Source: Parasphingopyxis sp. (GTDB lineage Bacteria > Pseudomonadota > Alphaproteobacteria > Sphingomonadales > Sphingomonadaceae). Taken from it: a stretch of 64,000 nucleotides of DNA. Under the pieces are notes generated by a model, which was not told the origin of the DNA, searched no databases, and worked only from the letters and a program-made list of their open reading frames with translations. Every line of letters begins with the position of its first letter. The first letter of the stretch is position 1. Location: NCBI RefSeq assembly GCF_028279465.1, contig NZ_JANQNS010000017.1, positions 45,133 to 109,132 on the forward strand, in the 5' to 3' direction. The position numbers were made by a program, and so were the translations under genes. Positions 61,624 to 64,000 of the stretch are shown piece by piece.

Positions 61624-62603
61624 CGCGGGTTGCGATAATCGGTGTGGGGCTTGCCGGACTGACGCTGGCGCATGCTTTGCGCGACCGGGCGGCGGTCGCG
61701 CTGTTCGAAAAGGCGCGCGGTGTCGGCGGGCGGATGGCGACGCGCTATGCCGATCCGTGGCAGTTCGATCATGGCGCGCAATTCTTCACCGCGCAGACCG
61801 AAGCGTTTCGCCGCTTCCTGCAGCCCGCTATCGAAGCGGGCGCGGTCGCCCGTTGGGACGCGCGCTTCGCCGAGTTCGACGGACCGGATCAGGCTGCGCA
61901 CTGGCAATGGGGCGCGGAGCGGCCGCACTATGTCGGCGCGCCGAAGATGAACGCGCTGGCCAAATATCTCGCGGACGGCCTCGATATCCGCCTCGCGACA
62001 CGGATCGGTTCGGTCGAACCTGCCGGCAATGCCTGGGCGCTTGCTGACGAAGCGGGCGCCGATCTCGGCCGGTTCGACTGGTGCGTGTCGACTGCGCCCG
62101 CGCCGCAGACTCTGTCTCTGCTGCCCGAGAGCTTTGCCCACCGTACTGCCATTGCCGATGCGCCGATGCGCGCCTGTTTCGCGCTGATGCTCGGCTTCGA
62201 CGATCCGCTGCCCTTCGATTGGGACGCGGCGCATGTCGGCAATGCCGATATCAGCTGGATGTCGGTCAACAGCGCCAAGCCGGGGCGAGACACCGCGCCA
62301 TCATTGCTCGTCCATTCGACCAACGCCTGGGCCGATGCGCATCTCGACGACGATCCCGAGGCCGTCACCGCATATCTGATCGTCGAGGCGAGCCGCGTCA
62401 CGGGTCACGATCTCGGCGCCGCCCCGCATATCGCGCTCCACCGCTGGCGCTATGCGAACCTGCCGAAACGCAGCGGCGCGCCCGCGCTGATCGATCCCGC
62501 CAACCGCCTCGCGGCCTGTGGGGACTGGTGCATCCATGGCCGGGTCGAAGCGGCCTTTACCAGCGCCACCGCGCTTGCCGGCGCACTCGCCCCGCTGCTC
62601 TAG
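61620..62603 (+). CDS. FAD-dependent oxidoreductase (renalase-like)
   Basis: 327 residues from GTG 61620. FAD motif VAIIGVGLAGLTLAHALRD, then VALFEKARGVGGRMATR and the FDHGAQFFTAQTEAFRRFL segment that identifies the renalase-like NAD(P)/FAD family; ACGDWCIHGRVEAAFTSA near the end places the flavin. Bacterial renalases oxidise misformed dihydro-NAD(P) isomers. Coupled to DUF3429. Confidence 0.9.
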   Translation: MTRVAIIGVGLAGLTLAHALRDRAAVALFEKARGVGGRMATRYADPWQFDHGAQFFTAQTEAFRRFLQPAIEAGAVARWDARFAEFDGPDQAAHWQWGAERPHYVGAPKMNALAKYLADGLDIRLATRIGSVEPAGNAWALADEAGADLGRFDWCVSTAPAPQTLSLLPESFAHRTAIADAPMRACFALMLGFDDPLPFDWDAAHVGNADISWMSVNSAKPGRDTAPSLLVHSTNAWADAHLDDDPEAVTAYLIVEASRVTGHDLGAAPHIALHRWRYANLPKRSGAPALIDPANRLAACGDWCIHGRVEAAFTSATALAGALAPLL

Positions 62604-62609
62604 CCGGTG

Positions 62610-63227
62610 TTACTCGGCTCGCGCCGGGCGCATCTCCGCCGTTACATCGGGCGCGCGATTGTCCATGTCGCGCCACAGCCGCCATTCGCCGTCCGCGCCG
62701 CGCTGGAAGGTCAGCCAGCTGCGCCCCATCGCCTCGATCGGCTCGGCGCCTTCGCCGGGCGGCTGGATCGTCATCCAGAAGGGCGCGATCAGATCGGCCC
62801 GGTCGCCATCGATTGCCAGTTCCTCCTCGAGAAAATCGATGGTGCTGCGCCAGCCCGCCGCGTAACTCGCGCGGAACGGCGCGAGGATCGCTTCGGGCCC
62901 GTCGCGGCGCGGCTGGCCGGCCGTCATCAGTATTGCGTCGGGCGTATAGAGATCGACCATCGCATCGAAATCGCCGGCCTCGTACAGCGCCTGCCAGCGC
63001 GCCGTATGCGCGCGCACTGCGGAGAGATCGCGCTGATACTGGCAGGCCGCTTCATATTCCGCGGTGCCGATATCGGGGCCATGGCCCTGATCGTCGAACA
63101 CGCCGGGGCAGCCATCCCGCTCCGCCTGCGCCCGATAGTCGTCGGCCCAGCCATAATCCTCGGCCGAAGCCGGCGCGGCGATCATCGCCGCCGCCAGCGC
63201 CGCCGCGCCTATTGCCCCTGTTCGCAT
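62610..63227 (-). CDS. Exported SnoaL/NTF2-like protein
   Basis: 205 residues with signal peptide MRTGAIGAAALAAAMIAAPASA. The NTF2-like cone: RWQALYEAGDFDAMVDLYTP, DAILMTAGQPRRDGPEAILA, and a final sheet WLTFQRGADGEWRLWRDM. Several such proteins are ketosteroid-isomerase-like enzymes or binding proteins. An insertion before the domain (about 25-60) contains two Cys. Converges with the flavoprotein gene; follows the CHRD gene by 12 nt. Confidence 0.85.
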   Translation of the reverse strand: MRTGAIGAAALAAAMIAAPASAEDYGWADDYRAQAERDGCPGVFDDQGHGPDIGTAEYEAACQYQRDLSAVRAHTARWQALYEAGDFDAMVDLYTPDAILMTAGQPRRDGPEAILAPFRASYAAGWRSTIDFLEEELAIDGDRADLIAPFWMTIQPPGEGAEPIEAMGRSWLTFQRGADGEWRLWRDMDNRAPDVTAEMRPARAE

Positions 63228-63239
63228 CGCCGTGTCTCC

Positions 63240-63665
63240 CTATTGTTCGAGCTGCCCGCGCACCGCGCCCGCCGGGAAGGGCTCGTTATGCACGTTGACA
63301 TAGAAGCCGCCCGGATTGTTGCGGATCTCGCGGCGCAGCGCCGGTTCGATCTCCATGCAGCCATCCGCGCCGCCTGCCGCATCCGGCGTGCCGAGCGTCA
63401 CGACCACCGGCCCGGCTTCGTCCGCCGCGCCGCGATGAATATGCGCGGCCGTCGCCGGATCGATATCGTCGATCGAGAGCGCATAGCAAAGCTGCTCCTG
63501 CTCCTCGTCCCAGTCGAAGGTCGCAATGCCGACGCCGTCCGGATCGCCCGGTCCGGGCACTTCGGCCGCGCCGGTCAGATCGGCGGAGTAGGATTCCTGC
63601 GCAAGGGCCGGTCCGGCCAGCCCGAGGGCGCACGCCGCGCCCAACGTGAAGACAGCATGTTTCAT
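63240..63665 (-). CDS. CHRD domain protein
   Basis: 141 residues from ATG 63665 with signal peptide (MKHAVFTLGAACALGLAGPALA). CHRD features: YSADLTGAAEVPGPGDPDG, GIATFDWDEEQEQLCYALSI, AAHIHRGAADEAGPVVVTL, and GGFYVNVHNEPFPAGAVRG. The domain is named after chordin and is a small secreted beta-fold of unknown bacterial role. It is cotranscribed with the SnoaL-like gene. Confidence 0.93.
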   Translation of the reverse strand: MKHAVFTLGAACALGLAGPALAQESYSADLTGAAEVPGPGDPDGVGIATFDWDEEQEQLCYALSIDDIDPATAAHIHRGAADEAGPVVVTLGTPDAAGGADGCMEIEPALRREIRNNPGGFYVNVHNEPFPAGAVRGQLEQ

Positions 63666-63756
63666 AGACACTCTCCCAGACAATTCGAGGCGGCCGCCCC
63701 GCGCCGCCGCCCGGTCATGCGGGAGATATACTGTATTTCGCAGCGAAAGGGGAAAC

Positions 63757-64000
63757 GGATTTTGCCGGGCGTTTTCGTTAGAATTTTCCTATCGGTGAAT
63801 CGGATTTTATTGTCAGACTCGACCTGTCGGTCGAGCGCCGCACCAGCCCGCACCCCCTCCCGACCTCCCAACTAGGGTACACTCAATGGGAGGTCGGGAG
63901 GGGGTGCGGGCTGGTGCGGCGCCCGACCGACAGGGCGGGTCTGACAATAAAATCCGATTCACCGATAGGAAAATTCTAACGAAAACGCCCGGCAAAATCC
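63757..64000. repeat. Modular palindromic element, copy C (244-bp near-perfect palindrome)
   Basis: Left arm 63757-63870 and right arm 63887-64000 are each 114 nt and differ at only three positions; the loop is 16 nt (63871-63886). The inner core is the same as in copies A and B, bounded by GTCAGA (63812-63817) and TCTGAC (63940-63945). The outer 55 bp of each arm, with ATTTTCCTATCGGTGAATCG, extend the palindrome beyond those copies. The right arm reaches the window edge, so the element may be longer. No gene lies in 63684-64000. Confidence 0.9.

Overview
The window is high-GC chromosomal DNA of an alphaproteobacterium, most likely Sphingomonadales. The evidence is a crtY-crtI-crtB-x-crtZ yellow-pigment cluster, FdxA, CarD, an SUV3-like helicase with an S4 protein, an alphaproteobacterial SspB, paired TSUP/TIGR02186 genes, and GTGA/ATGA-coupled operons. 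No rRNA, tRNA, CRISPR array, transposase, integrase or phage gene was seen. About 70 protein genes cover nearly all of the sequence. Function calls rest on motif recognition by eye; nothing was searched.

Layout. 0-5 kb is accessory: a DUF427 gene carrying an in-frame palindromic insertion, a DUF4259 gene, an HTH protein, then an AT-richer patch of unknown genes (2.8-4.8 kb). 5-8 kb holds a RidA-like exported protein and thiC behind a TPP riboswitch. 8-14.4 kb has a VOC protein, DUF2569, a Baeyer-Villiger-type monooxygenase, MipA/OmpV, dinB and an AraC regulator. 14.5-20 kb has hydrolase and aldo-keto reductase genes, then a minus-strand hydrolase/sterol-desaturase/DUF2141/serine-hydrolase run. 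20-26.5 kb has a 531-residue protein of unknown function and the carotenoid genes. 26.7-30.8 kb has sucC, etfB, etfA and an exported TonB-C-like protein. 31-38 kb has an SDR, carD, amphi-Trp, fdxA, an S4 protein, a helicase and an M23 peptidase. 38-46.6 kb has a HerA-like ATPase, TIGR02186/TSUP, an NfrB-like glycosyltransferase with its partner, nhaA and a DUF2807 lipoprotein. 46.6-50 kb is hisB-hisH-hisA-hisF, a small anchor protein and hisE. 50-56 kb has an amidohydrolase, sspB, fumC, DUF2585, gmk and a second TSUP. 56-60 kb has a JmjC-like cupin oxygenase beside three Tat-exported TDSD-repeat proteins, plus a rhodanese. 60-64 kb has DUF985, a GGA-rich non-coding tract, DUF2256-DUF3429-flavoprotein, SnoaL and CHRD genes, and a giant palindrome.

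Most unusual content. (1) Three neighbouring Tat-signal proteins are built from repeats of the type G-[I/V]-T-D-S-D-x-G-x-x-A-D-P-x-G-x-G-R-G; the last is followed on the same strand by a cupin_4/JmjC-fold oxygenase, which suggests an undescribed modify-then-export system. (2) A modular palindromic repeat family has three copies, one of them translated inside a DUF427 gene, much like Rickettsia palindromic elements. (3) A possible GGA-rich decoy RNA ends in a strong terminator. (4) A 44-residue microprotein copies the C-terminal tail of ThiC. (5) The hairpin of the etfA terminator contains the start of the next gene.
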